DNA from: Alkalihalobacillus sp. TS-13
GTDB taxonomy: Bacteria > Bacillota > Bacilli > Bacillales > Fictibacillaceae
DNA: 64,000 nt
Assembly (NCBI RefSeq): GCF_019720915.1
Contig: NZ_JAHKSI010000001.1
Location: forward strand, 2,976,001 to 3,040,000
Direction of reading: 5' to 3'
Below, piece after piece: positions 43,049 through 51,685 of this stretch; within the stretch, counting starts at the first letter, position 1; every line of letters starts with the position of its first letter. A model generated the notes under the pieces. The model was not told the origin of the DNA, ran no database searches, and saw only the letters and a program-made list of their open reading frames with translations. The position numbers and the translations under genes are program-made.

Positions 43049-44719
43049 ATGCCTTTTAAACTGCCACAGGTTAAAGAGCTTCTGAAGAATGATTTTACGT
43101 TTCAAGAAAAAGCTACTAAACAAGCAAATATGAATGAACGATTAACTTTTTTCTATAAAAATGACGAACTTTTCTCTCAGTACAAGCAAAAAAGCCCACA
43201 AAAAAGCACCTGGATAACCTCAGATTGTAGTACGGAGGAATTGATTGAATTTTTGACTGATCATGCCTTTGTATTAGTGAAGGATCAAAAAAATAACCCC
43301 ATCGGTTACATTGATCGAGGTACATTTTTCAGAAACCTTTACATGTCCTATCAATGCTTATTTGCCTATTACGATGCCATCATGGAAACGATGGAAGCCT
43401 CCGTTTCAGTAGTAGACAATAATGGAATCGTAAGGGTTTGGACTGAAAAAGCGGAGGAAATCTTCTCGATAAATAAAGAAAATATACTCGGAAAACCGAT
43501 GACAGATTTTTTTGATAAAGATAAGCTCGAAATATTAGAGACTTTAAAAACGGGAAAAGCACTTCACCGTCACCAACACTTAGCTAGGGCTGATCGATTT
43601 GTATTGATCAATACCGCTCCAATCAAAATTGGCGGAAAAACGATTGGTGCCGTGGCTTCTGAAATCGATACAACCAGTCAAGTAAAGCTGAATCAGGAGT
43701 TGTCCCAGACATCTGCAAAACTCCACCACCTGGAACGCCAGGTAGCTGAATTGAATTTATCCACCAACCCTTTTGAAAAAATCAGAGGGAGCAGCAGATC
43801 TTTAAAGAAAACAATCAACAAAACAAAGCGACTCGCTTCGACGAATGCGACAGTTCTGATCCAAGGAGAAAGCGGTGTAGGAAAGGAACTATTTGCAAAA
43901 GCAATACATGATCTTAGAGAGAAAAAGTCAGCTCCCTTCATTCCAATCAATTGTGGTGCAATTCCGTCTTCATTATTCGAAAGTGAGTTATTCGGTTATG
44001 AAAGAGGGGCATTTTCAGGCGCAGATCAGAAAGGGAAAAAAGGAAAGATTGAACTGGCTAAAGGAGGGACACTTTTTTTAGATGAGATTGGTGAATTGCC
44101 ACTTGAGATGCAGGTCAAACTTCTCAGGGTGATTCAAGAGAGGTCTTATTATGCAGTAGGTGGAACCAAAGAACTCCAAGCTGATATCCGTATCATTGCG
44201 GCGACAAATCAGGACCTGAAAAAACTGATAACGGAAGGGAAATTCAGAGAAGACTTATACTATCGATTGAATGTCGTCAACCTTGTCATCCCTCCTCTAA
44301 AAGATCGGACCGAGGACATTATTGAGTTGACCCACTACTTTTTATATGAATTCTCCACAAAGTATCACCGGCCAATCCATGGCATCTCTCAACAAATCAT
44401 GAAAGATTTATTGAACCATACCTGGCCCGGGAACGTCCGGGAGCTTCGGAACGTGATCGAACGATTGGTTGTATTTTCAGTTGATGGAGTCCTTCAGAGA
44501 GAAGACTTGCCGTTCCTGGAAGAAGAACACCGGAACAGACGATTTGTGAATCCTCATAGCGATCAAGGGTTAAAAGAACAACTGGAGGATTGTGAAAGGG
44601 AAATCATCATAAATACACTAAAGAAAATGTCTGGTAAAAAACAAGTTACAGCTGATTCACTAGGCATTACCAGAGCCACTCTTTATAACAGGATGAAACG
44701 GTTGAATATCCCAATGTAA
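43049..44719 (+). CDS. Sigma-54-dependent activator (PAS + AAA+ + Fis HTH)
   Basis: 556-residue enhancer-binding protein of the RocR/PrdR kind. The N-terminal region carries a PAS domain (about residues 110-220, VSVVDNNGIVRVWTEKAEEI). The AAA+ domain has Walker A GESGVGKE near 271, the sigma-54 contact loop GAFSGAD (variant of GAFTGA) near 320, Walker B GGTLFLDEIGELP, and LYYRLNVVNLVIPPL. The C-terminal Fis-type helix-turn-helix ends ADSLGITRATLYNRMKRLNI. The start is ATG 43049 behind GGGGAGGTGG; the longer frame to 42944 has no such site. All four sigma-54 promoters of the window lie within 6 kb, so it is the likely hydroxyproline regulon activator, sensing the substrate by its PAS domain. 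Confidence 0.92.
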   Translation: MPFKLPQVKELLKNDFTFQEKATKQANMNERLTFFYKNDELFSQYKQKSPQKSTWITSDCSTEELIEFLTDHAFVLVKDQKNNPIGYIDRGTFFRNLYMSYQCLFAYYDAIMETMEASVSVVDNNGIVRVWTEKAEEIFSINKENILGKPMTDFFDKDKLEILETLKTGKALHRHQHLARADRFVLINTAPIKIGGKTIGAVASEIDTTSQVKLNQELSQTSAKLHHLERQVAELNLSTNPFEKIRGSSRSLKKTINKTKRLASTNATVLIQGESGVGKELFAKAIHDLREKKSAPFIPINCGAIPSSLFESELFGYERGAFSGADQKGKKGKIELAKGGTLFLDEIGELPLEMQVKLLRVIQERSYYAVGGTKELQADIRIIAATNQDLKKLITEGKFREDLYYRLNVVNLVIPPLKDRTEDIIELTHYFLYEFSTKYHRPIHGISQQIMKDLLNHTWPGNVRELRNVIERLVVFSVDGVLQREDLPFLEEEHRNRRFVNPHSDQGLKEQLEDCEREIIINTLKKMSGKKQVTADSLGITRATLYNRMKRLNIPM

Positions 44720-44744
44720 TAAACTTTTTTCAAGGTACCAACCC

Positions 44745-44774
44745 CCCCTAAAAAGAGAGCTCTCTTTTTAGGGG
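44745..44774 (+). terminator. Terminator of the activator gene
   Basis: Perfect 30-base palindromic hairpin, CCCCTAAAAAGAGAG followed by its reverse complement, then TTTTTA; 25 bases after the stop codon. Confidence 0.9.
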
Positions 44775-44829
44775 TTTTTATCTCTCTCCAATACGCCCCA
44801 ACACACCATCAACAACCCTAAAAACACAA

Positions 44830-44962
44830 AAAAGGAGTAAAACGCCGAGCGTTTTACATCCAAATTGTGACAAATAGCGGCGAGAGGCTTACGAAAGTCC
44901 ACTTTTCTTTTTCGACAGGTGTCTCAGTTCCAAAACAGAAGGTCGTCCCCAACCCTCATGCC
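44830..44962 (-). repeat. Composite intergenic repeat, copy B
   Basis: Begins AAAGGAGTAAAACGCCGAGC with the hairpin TAAAACGC-CGA-GCGTTTTA at 44838-44856, nearly identical to 33103-33128. It then has diverged versions of the shared blocks (AAAGTCCACTTTTC, CTTTTTCGACA, GGTCGTCCCC). It abuts the stop codon of the truncated rocB on the minus strand. Confidence 0.7.
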
Positions 44963-45094
44963 TTACATCAATTTCGCTTGGACTTTTGAAGCAAACTCCC
45001 TCTCCCCTTTCGTGCATGTCTGACTTTCCCAACTGACAAGCTCGCATAACAGCGCGCGAAGTGAATCAAGAGTATCCCATAAATATCGACTCAT
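44963..45094 (-). pseudogene. rocB: 5' fragment of rocB (arginine utilisation, M20-like)
   Basis: A 43-codon frame with a perfect ribosome binding site (AAAGGAGG) and ATG at 45094. It reads MSRYLWDTLDSLRALLCELV, then SWESQT and KGEREFASKVQAKLM, then TAA. The pattern LLC-LVSW-S---T-GE--F--KV--KL is what I recall for the N-terminus of RocB, which is about 550 residues long. The fragment stops where the composite repeat begins, so the rest of the gene has been lost. It is 73 bases behind the permease, on the same strand, so it was probably the last gene of the arginine-type operon. Confidence 0.5.
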
Positions 45095-45167
45095 GTAAAA
45101 AGCCTCCTTTAAAGCGAAAATTGGTAAGCCGCCCCTTTAAAAAACAAAGCTTATGATAGAAAACCGC

Positions 45168-46568
45168 TTATCTATTCGAAAGTTTAAACCGATAAAACAG
45201 CATACAGAATATAAAAAATCCTACTCCATAATAAAGTCCGATGCGCTGAGTTGGGTCAAACGCCAAGAATACGAGAATGAACGAGCAAAAAGCGAGACAG
45301 AACAATGGAAGGAAAGGATACAACGCAACTTTGAATTTCAAATCGTCCAATTTTCCGCCTTCTTTCAAAAATGTGCGACGGAACATAAACTGGGACATAG
45401 CGATCCCCATCCACGAGATCGTAACTGCCATCCCCGCAATCGACATAAGCAGGACGAACACAGTATCCGCTTCCATGAAGCTAGTTAACAATGACAAGAG
45501 CGAGAAGAGCATCGTGAACACCAATGCTGTAAACGGAACTTTCCGTTTGGAAAGGCGGCCGAAAATCTTAGGTGCCATCCCTTCATGCGCCATCGACCAT
45601 AGAAGCCGTGTTGATGCGTATATACAAGAATTCCCGACAGAAAGGATCGCCGTCAAAATGACAAAATTCATGATGTCCGCTGCAAAAGGGACACCGGCGA
45701 TTTCCATCATCGTCACAAACGGGCTTTTAAGCAGGCCGATTTCTGATGCAGGAAAAATAGCTGACAACACTACCATCGAGGCAATGTAGAACACGATAAT
45801 CCGTATCAGCACATTCCGGATCGCACGCGGGATATTTTTTTCCGGGTCTTCACTTTCCCCAGCTGCAATTCCGAGCAGTTCGGAACCTTGATAAGAAAAT
45901 ATGACATTCATCATCGTGATGAACACAATTGCGATCCCTGCTGGGAATAATCCCGAAGGCGCTAAATTTTCAAAAAAGGGGGTCGGGCGGTCATTTAATG
46001 GGATCAATCCAAAAATCGCTGCAAAACCGATGATGAGAAACGCAATGACAGCAACAACCTTGATCCCTGCGAACCAATATTCAGCCTCGGCAAAACCACG
46101 GGTCGTCAGGGCATTGAGTAAAAAAAGCATCGCAATGAAAATCGTACACCAGATCCAGACAGGGCTATCCGGAAACCAATGCTGCATCAGGATCCCCGCT
46201 GCCGTAAATTCCACACCGGCTGTAGCGGCCGAGCCGACGAAATACATCCAGCCGAGCGAAAAGCCGACAGATGGACTGATGAATCGTGAAGCATAGGTCT
46301 GGAATGATCCGGTTACAGGCATATAAACTGCCAGCTCCCCTAGACAAACCATGACCATGTACAAAATTAACCCACCAAATAAGTAGGCAAGTAAGGCCCC
46401 TCCAGCTCCAGCTTGGTTGATTGTAAACCCTGCATTTAGAAAAAGCCCTGTACCGATTACACCACCGAGCGACAGCATGAACAAATGACGGCTCTTCATG
46501 GCACGATTTAATCGGTTGTGCGTTTGACCTCGATCCACTTCATCCTGTTTTTGAACCTGTTCCAACAA
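45168..46568 (-). CDS. APC-family amino-acid permease (RocE/GabP-like)
   Basis: 466-residue permease with about 12 membrane helices. Family motifs are FMLSLGGVIGTGLFLNAG in helix 1, GELAVYMPVTGSFQTYASRF, and FSYQGSELLGIAAGESEDPE. The start is TTG 46568, six bases after GGTGGG. It is third in the operon after two guanidino-group hydrolases, so arginine, methylarginine, citrulline or ornithine are likely cargoes. RocE-type arginine permeases are the nearest class I can name. Confidence 0.88.
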   Translation of the reverse strand: MLEQVQKQDEVDRGQTHNRLNRAMKSRHLFMLSLGGVIGTGLFLNAGFTINQAGAGGALLAYLFGGLILYMVMVCLGELAVYMPVTGSFQTYASRFISPSVGFSLGWMYFVGSAATAGVEFTAAGILMQHWFPDSPVWIWCTIFIAMLFLLNALTTRGFAEAEYWFAGIKVVAVIAFLIIGFAAIFGLIPLNDRPTPFFENLAPSGLFPAGIAIVFITMMNVIFSYQGSELLGIAAGESEDPEKNIPRAIRNVLIRIIVFYIASMVVLSAIFPASEIGLLKSPFVTMMEIAGVPFAADIMNFVILTAILSVGNSCIYASTRLLWSMAHEGMAPKIFGRLSKRKVPFTALVFTMLFSLLSLLTSFMEADTVFVLLMSIAGMAVTISWMGIAMSQFMFRRTFLKEGGKLDDLKFKVALYPFLPLFCLAFCSFILVFLAFDPTQRIGLYYGVGFFIFCMLFYRFKLSNR

Positions 46569-46613
46569 TTCAATCCCACCTTTCTACCCCTCAAATAGAA
46601 ATATTGATCAATC

Positions 46614-47375
46614 TTAAAAACGTAACGATAGGCAGCTTAAACCGCCGTCCTGTTTCTGGAATTCGGACATTTCCAGTTCAATCGTTTCAAATCCGGCATT
46701 ATTGATCTGGCGCTTTGTCTCCTCGTATCCTTTTGGAATGATGACATAGTCATTGACACGTATACAGTTGGCCGAATATTGTTCTTCAGGTGGAACAGTG
46801 ATTTTTTCATATTGTTGAAATTCTGGATGATCAAGGAATTCACCCGCAGCTACGATCAACTCCTTTCCAAGATAGGAGATACCTGTTTTAAGATGGAAGA
46901 ACTCCTTTAAGGGAACGATCGTCCCTTTATAGCCCTCTGACTCCAAGATATCTTTCAATTGACGTGCACCTTCTTCATTCGTACGGTCGGAAATACCGAT
47001 ATAAAAGTGATCTTCTACTTGGAGGATGTCCCCACCATCCAACGTTCCGGGCATTTTTATGTAATGGAATTTACCATAGAATTTTTGAAGAGTCGTTTCG
47101 ATTTCTCCCGTTTCCCCGTTTCGGGATGCAGTCCCCGGGTTCGAGATCACAGCGAATTCCGGTGTCAGGACAGCGGTATCCTCTACAAAAGTCGAATCCG
47201 GAAAATCCTCATTGGCTGGCAAATACGTAACGGAAACGCCGCATTTTTTCAAAGCTTCTACATAAGCTGCATGCTGTTCTAACGCTTTTTCATAAATAGG
47301 TGTTCCAAGGTCGGATGTGGTCAATCCCTTCACGTAACTTTTCCCTGGTTTCTTAACAATGACATTCTTATACAT
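46614..47375 (-). CDS. Dimethylarginine dimethylaminohydrolase (DDAH) family hydrolase
   Basis: 253-residue guanidino-group-modifying enzyme. DDAH-type features are DFPDSTFVEDTAVLTPEFAV, GTLDGGDILQVEDHFYIGIS, catalytic His in FFHLKTGISYLG, and catalytic Cys near the C-terminus in GGLSCLSLRF. Such enzymes hydrolyse mono- and dimethylarginine to citrulline and methylamines. The start is ATG 47375, 19 bases after the upstream gene. It lies in one operon with an arginine-deiminase-like protein and a permease. Confidence 0.88.
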   Translation of the reverse strand: MYKNVIVKKPGKSYVKGLTTSDLGTPIYEKALEQHAAYVEALKKCGVSVTYLPANEDFPDSTFVEDTAVLTPEFAVISNPGTASRNGETGEIETTLQKFYGKFHYIKMPGTLDGGDILQVEDHFYIGISDRTNEEGARQLKDILESEGYKGTIVPLKEFFHLKTGISYLGKELIVAAGEFLDHPEFQQYEKITVPPEEQYSANCIRVNDYVIIPKGYEETKRQINNAGFETIELEMSEFQKQDGGLSCLSLRF

Positions 47376-47394
47376 TACTTATTCCTCCAATACT

Positions 47395-48267
47395 TTAATT
47401 ACGCACGACTGGGCATGTTAGACAAGTCGGCCCACCGGTGCCTTTATAGCTGATTTCGTATCCTTTGTACTCATAAACCGTAGCTCCCGCGTTAAGCAGC
47501 TGCTTTTTCGTCGAACGGGTCCCCTCAACGATCATACAGACACGTGGAGCCAATGCAAGTACATTACAACCAAGGTTCTGGTATTCATCTTCCGGAACTT
47601 CGATCAAGCGGATACCACGATTGATCAAAAGCTCCCTGAAAAATACAGGTATCAGCCGTGAATACACGACCGCAAGATTTTCATCCACCAAACTGATGAG
47701 CGACATAAGATGGAGACACTCTTCCTCACCATTGTCATGCGTAAGAGGGACAACGATGAATTCATCAACTTGATGGGCAGTCATTTCCCTTAATTGGCGG
47801 ATCGCTTCATCGTTTGTACGGTAACCCCGTCCAACAACAAGTGTCCTGTCGTCAAGCCAGACGATATCACCGCCATCGGCAACAGCATCTCCTGTCAATT
47901 CACCGATTATCGGGATATTCTTATCTGTGAGAAACCTTCTGTATGACTCTGTTTCAGGCTGTCTTGAACGTTTCCCAGATTTTAAAAGGATCGCTCCTTC
48001 TTTCGTGAACTTGACAGGATCATGTGCATAGAGGGAATCCAAACCCACTTCAGAGGATGCAGGCAAATAATCGATGTTCGGGACATGCTTTGCCAAAATC
48101 AAAATGAAATCTTGATATTCACGTAGTGCTTCATTGAAGTCGGGCTCCTCGATGTAATTGAACAATTCCCATTGCTTGCTGACATTCTCCTGGCTGATGA
48201 ATGCTTCTTTTGGATGCTTTACAATCACACGTTCCAACGATCTGAACATGGATGAACAATATGTCAT
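47395..48267 (-). CDS. Arginine deiminase / amidinotransferase-family hydrolase
   Basis: 290-residue protein of the same pentein fold. Visible motifs are YAHDPVKFTKEGAILLKSG (DP replaces ED of DDAH), VADGGDIVWLDDRTLVVG, TNDEAIRQL, THDNGEEECLHLMSL with the catalytic His, and Cys in GGPTCLTCPVVR. Whether it acts on arginine, methylarginine or another guanidine is open. The start is ATG 48267 behind AGAGGTGA. It is first in the operon, and a perfect IclR-type dyad touches its ribosome binding site. Confidence 0.82.
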   Translation of the reverse strand: MTYCSSMFRSLERVIVKHPKEAFISQENVSKQWELFNYIEEPDFNEALREYQDFILILAKHVPNIDYLPASSEVGLDSLYAHDPVKFTKEGAILLKSGKRSRQPETESYRRFLTDKNIPIIGELTGDAVADGGDIVWLDDRTLVVGRGYRTNDEAIRQLREMTAHQVDEFIVVPLTHDNGEEECLHLMSLISLVDENLAVVYSRLIPVFFRELLINRGIRLIEVPEDEYQNLGCNVLALAPRVCMIVEGTRSTKKQLLNAGATVYEYKGYEISYKGTGGPTCLTCPVVRN

Positions 48268-48278
48268 ATCTTCACCTC

Positions 48279-48316
48279 TTTCCGTTGAACGGAAAATAAT
48301 TCCGTCAAAAGGAATT
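48279..48316. promoter_or_regulatory. IclR-type operators in the divergent control region
   Basis: Perfect dyad TTTCCGTT-G-AACGGAAA at 48279-48295, next to a second one, AATTCC-N7-GGAATT, at 48298-48316. TTCCGTT half sites are typical of IclR-family operators. The first dyad ends at the ribosome binding site of the gene at 48267, so binding would repress it. Confidence 0.7.
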
Positions 48317-48435
48317 CATGTTATTAATATAAAGAACTGATAAATCGATGTCAATATATTTCTAATTGTTTGAATTTTCGGGTTTTTACTTCGAAAATGA
48401 CAAAATGTATAATAGGAGTATTAGGGGGTGCTCCA

Positions 48436-49173
48436 ATGCAATCAATCGATCGAGCAATGAGCGTAGTAAAAATACTGTCATCCAATTCAACGGAGAGCTG
48501 GCTATCCATTACAGAACTATCCAAAAAATGCGAACTTCCCGTCAGTTCCATGCACCGTCTGCTAAAATCAATGATCAAGCATGAAATGATCCAGCAAGAC
48601 GAGCGGACCAAATTATATGGACTTGGTACGGTTTGGCTTGAATATGGCCTGCAAGTATATGACACGATGGATTATGTAAGCAAAATAAGACCCGAACTAG
48701 AAAGGCTTGTACACGAAGTAGAGGAAAGCGTCTATCTCAGCAAGCCTATAGGGACAGAGGCTCTCATCATCGAACGGATCGATTCCGAGAAAAGTTCAAT
48801 TCGGGTATATGATCAACTTGGTATACGAATTCCGATGCATATTGGAGCGGCTAACAGAGTAATGCTCGCCAATATGCCCGAAAAACAAGCGGATACCATT
48901 ATCGAGGAAGTCCTTCCTGAGCAGGAAAGACCGAAGCTTCGGGAGATTTTGAGTGAAACGAAGAAATTGGGTTATGGAGTCAGTCATTCGGAAAGAACGG
49001 AGGGGACATCTTCTGTTGCTGTACCGGTCCTGAGTCATTCAGGTAAAGCGGAAGGTGCCGTAAGCATCAGTTTCGTCAATTTCAACCTGACGGACAGCCG
49101 CCTTGAATTCCTGATTGAAAAAGTTGTAGAAACGGGTAAACGGATTTCTGCAAAATTAGGTTATCTGGGCTAG
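48436..49173 (+). CDS. IclR-family transcriptional regulator
   Basis: 245-residue regulator. The N-terminal winged helix reads QSIDRAMSVVKILSSNS and ITELSKKCELPVSSMHRLLK, and the C-terminal effector domain has GAANRVMLANMPEKQAD and GTSSVAVPVLSHSGKAEGAVS. The start is ATG 48436 behind AGGGGGTG; a longer frame to 48370 exists without a binding site. It diverges from the (methyl)arginine operon and probably represses it until the substrate binds. Confidence 0.92.
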   Translation: MQSIDRAMSVVKILSSNSTESWLSITELSKKCELPVSSMHRLLKSMIKHEMIQQDERTKLYGLGTVWLEYGLQVYDTMDYVSKIRPELERLVHEVEESVYLSKPIGTEALIIERIDSEKSSIRVYDQLGIRIPMHIGAANRVMLANMPEKQADTIIEEVLPEQERPKLREILSETKKLGYGVSHSERTEGTSSVAVPVLSHSGKAEGAVSISFVNFNLTDSRLEFLIEKVVETGKRISAKLGYLG

Positions 49174-49181
49174 GTGAATGA

Positions 49182-49230
49182 CCCCTCCTTAACACCCTTT
49201 CGGGATGTTTGAAGAAGGGGCTTTCTGTTT
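49182..49230 (+). terminator. Terminator of the IclR gene
   Basis: Long imperfect hairpin, CCCCTCCTT with AAGAAGGGG (one mismatch) enclosing AACACCC-GGGATGTT, followed by CTTTCTGTTT. Confidence 0.65.
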
Positions 49231-49231
49231 C

Positions 49232-49600
49232 GCAGACCGTTGCGTAGAGTGGTTTCCCACTGCGTCTTACATAATATCTCCACAGGCGTAGATTAAACTG
49301 TTCGGACACAACCTTGCCCTACAGTTCGTATGATTCTGTTTGTCACAAGTAATTCTTCTAATGCTTTTTGAAGGAAGTTTAGTGCTGTGTTTTGGTGTCT
49401 ATCCAACACTGTTCCGCATTTTGTACAAATATGAGTACGAATAGAAAGTGACTTCTTCACACGGTTCCCACAATAGGAACAGTCTTGAGAAGTGTATTTT
49501 GGTTCTACTTTTTTCAGTAGTCCTCCATGCTTTTCGCCTTTATACAAAAGTATGTTTCGGAACATTCCCCAACCTGCATCCGAAATGGATTTAGATAACT
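49232..49600 (-). pseudogene. tnpB: C-terminal remnant of an IS200/IS605-family TnpB
   Basis: The minus strand reads SISDAGWGMFRNILLYKGEK and then the zinc ribbon CSYCGNRVKKS and CTKCGTVLDRHQNTALNFL, all characteristic of TnpB. The N-terminal RuvC region is missing upstream of about 49600. After GQGCVRTV the frame stops; the usual TnpB tail appears in another frame (RLWRYYVRRSGKPLYATVCE), so there is also a frameshift. TnpA is absent and the element is dead. Its broken end abuts an NhaC remnant. Confidence 0.85.
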
Positions 49601-50041
49601 TTCTAAATATCCGTCATATGCTTTATACGACCGTTCCTGGACTCATCATCGTACTTGGCGTTTACTGGTACCTGGGAAGGCAATTTACTTCCGATTTGGT
49701 TGATGCCGGGGAAATCGACGGTGTGTTGAATACGCTGCAGGATCAATTTCTTGTCACACCATGGCTTCTCCTGATCCCTGTCTTTGTTATTCTTCTTGTT
49801 TCCCGTAAGGTATCGGCTCTTCCAGCCCTTATTGCCGGTGTGATTCTTGGTTCATTGACCCATGTATTTGTGCTAGGCGGCTTCGCAGCGGATACTGTTA
49901 ATTCTATGCAGGTCGGTTTTAGTATCGAATCAGGAAATGAACTGGTGGACGAGCTGATGAATCGTGGTGGAATTGATGAGATGATGTACACCATCTCTCT
50001 CATTTTAGTTGCAGCTATCTTTGGTGGTGTTATGGAGAATA
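49587..50041 (+). pseudogene. Internal fragment of an NhaC-family transporter gene
   Basis: The plus-strand frame from MDLDNFLNIRHMLYTTVPGL to LILVAAIFGGVME is a clear middle piece of NhaC (compare LFDHIRSMLYVSVPALVLSS in the intact gene at 33235). Both ends are missing: the 5' side joins the TnpB remnant, and the 3' side changes after GGVMENS into unrelated sequence. No start signal is present. After 50041, to 50348, there is no recognisable gene. Confidence 0.8.
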
Positions 50042-50348
50042 GCTTCACGAAATGTGCCCCCCATCCTAACAAGCCTTTCAATGTCTCCCCTCCTTCTACT
50101 TCCAAAATCACCTGTCTGATTCGTTAAATTTCATAGATAGTTTCCATCTATGAAACAACTCCTTACTTCGGTTGGCAATAAATGGATTTTAGCCTGCACT
50201 AACCTTATTCCGTTTATTTATCTCATTGGTATAGTAACGCTTGAATGCTGTTGAAAATTCCTCACCACCTTCAATATGCTATAATAAAAATTAACAATCA
50301 AAGCTATCAATTCAGAAAATTAAGATAAAGAATGGAAAGATGGTATGT
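50042..50348. other. Intergenic region after the nhaC fragment
   Basis: About 300 bases. The first 85 bases carry an unknown minus-strand reading (VEGGETLKGLLGWGAHFVK) that could be the end of a lost element. A possible -10 (TATAAT) near 50280-50285 would serve the regulator that follows. Nothing else is seen. Confidence 0.35.
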
Positions 50349-51641
50349 ATGTATAGAATCGGAGTTGTTGGTCCTAGAACCTCTGTAGAACGGATGATTT
50401 CTATGGCGGAAGGGTTCGGGGAAGATGTAGAGTTTGTTCCTTATCCTTATGCTGAGTTTCAGGAGACACGTCAAATTGTTTCAAAACATGAACATGACGT
50501 GAATGTCTGGCTCTTTTCTGGTAAGCTTCCCTATATGATTGCGAAAAAAGTGCTAGATTCAGATGAACATTTGGTGTACACCCAGCACACGGAGGCTAGT
50601 CTTTATAAATGCTTTTTGAATATGGCTTTTTATCAGGGAAGCATTATGGACGAAGTAAGTATTGATGAGTTGATGGATAATGAACTGAATGAGACGTTGG
50701 AACAGTTGCGTTTACCATTGGGAAAAGTATATGTTAAAACCTATGATGTTGAAACAAATGCTGATGACTTGTTTCATTTCCATCTTGATTTATGGAATAA
50801 GAGGAAAATAAAAGGGGCAATTACCTACTTTGAGGGGGTCTATCAAAAATTAAAAACGGCTGGAGTTCCGGTTTATTGGTATACACCGAGTCGATTGGAA
50901 ATCAGTCAGACACTTCGAGTTCTTGCGGAGAAAGTGAAAACCTTTTATTTTAAAGATACTCAAATTGGCGTAAAAATTATTGATATTGAATCCTTTGATA
51001 AAATTAAACAACAGGCGAAAAGGCCTTATGATCTCCAGTTCTTAGAATTGGAGTTGAAGAAGACTTTGATTCGGCTATGTGACCAATTAGATGGTTCTCT
51101 GATGGAAAAAGGGAACGGACGCTATGTGATTTTCAGCACAAGAGGAGCGATTGAGCGAGGGATCGGACTGGTGAAAGAAGCGGTTGAACAGTTAGCTCTT
51201 CATGCGGAAACGTTGGTAGCAGCAGGCATCGGATACGGAGAGACGGTGTTTTCTGCTGAAGTGAATGCACTTCTGGCCATTCAGCAATCGAAAGAAAAAT
51301 CAAGCCGGGATATCATCATTGTTCAAGAGGACGGAACGGTGATTGAATCAGTGGGGGAAGAAGAGTTGGTTTACTCTAACCTCATGAACGACGATAAAGT
51401 ATTACATCGTCTCAAACAAGCAAATGTTAGCTTTAAGACATACAATAAAATGGTGGCTTTGATTAAAACAATAGGATGGACGAGCTTTACGACTAGTGAT
51501 TTGGCTGCCCACCTCGGGTTAGAAGAGCGAAATACCCGAAGGATTGTGGCTTCGTTAAGTAATGTTGGATTATTTGAGTATATCGGTGAAAAGTCCTTAT
51601 CAACACGTGGCCGGCCGAGTAAAATGTATCGATTAAGTTAA
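50349..51641 (+). CDS. Transcriptional regulator of an unnamed family (copy 2)
   Basis: 430-residue paralogue of the regulator at 14737. It begins MYRIGVVGPRTS, has VWLFSGKLPYMIAKK in the N-terminal half, and a central degenerate cyclase-like segment with RYVIFSTRGAIERGIG and AAGIGYGETVFSAEVNALLA. The C-terminal winged helix has TSDLAAHLGLEERNTRRIVA and RGRPSKMYRLS. ATG 50349 is chosen because it matches the paralogue; ATG 50340 is also in frame and neither has a strong ribosome binding site. It lies upstream of an NhaC transporter and an ArgH-family lyase on the same strand, which it probably regulates. Confidence 0.75.
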   Translation: MYRIGVVGPRTSVERMISMAEGFGEDVEFVPYPYAEFQETRQIVSKHEHDVNVWLFSGKLPYMIAKKVLDSDEHLVYTQHTEASLYKCFLNMAFYQGSIMDEVSIDELMDNELNETLEQLRLPLGKVYVKTYDVETNADDLFHFHLDLWNKRKIKGAITYFEGVYQKLKTAGVPVYWYTPSRLEISQTLRVLAEKVKTFYFKDTQIGVKIIDIESFDKIKQQAKRPYDLQFLELELKKTLIRLCDQLDGSLMEKGNGRYVIFSTRGAIERGIGLVKEAVEQLALHAETLVAAGIGYGETVFSAEVNALLAIQQSKEKSSRDIIIVQEDGTVIESVGEEELVYSNLMNDDKVLHRLKQANVSFKTYNKMVALIKTIGWTSFTTSDLAAHLGLEERNTRRIVASLSNVGLFEYIGEKSLSTRGRPSKMYRLS

Positions 51642-51647
51642 AGTAAA

Positions 51648-51685
51648 TGAAAAGCATCATCGCAATGGCGATGATGCTTTTCATT
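51648..51685. terminator. Terminator after the regulator
   Basis: Perfect 17-bp hairpin, ATGAAAAGCATCATCGC with GCGATGATGCTTTTCAT, followed by TTCTTTTG. Seven bases after the stop codon. It separates the regulator from the transporter-lyase unit. Confidence 0.9.
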
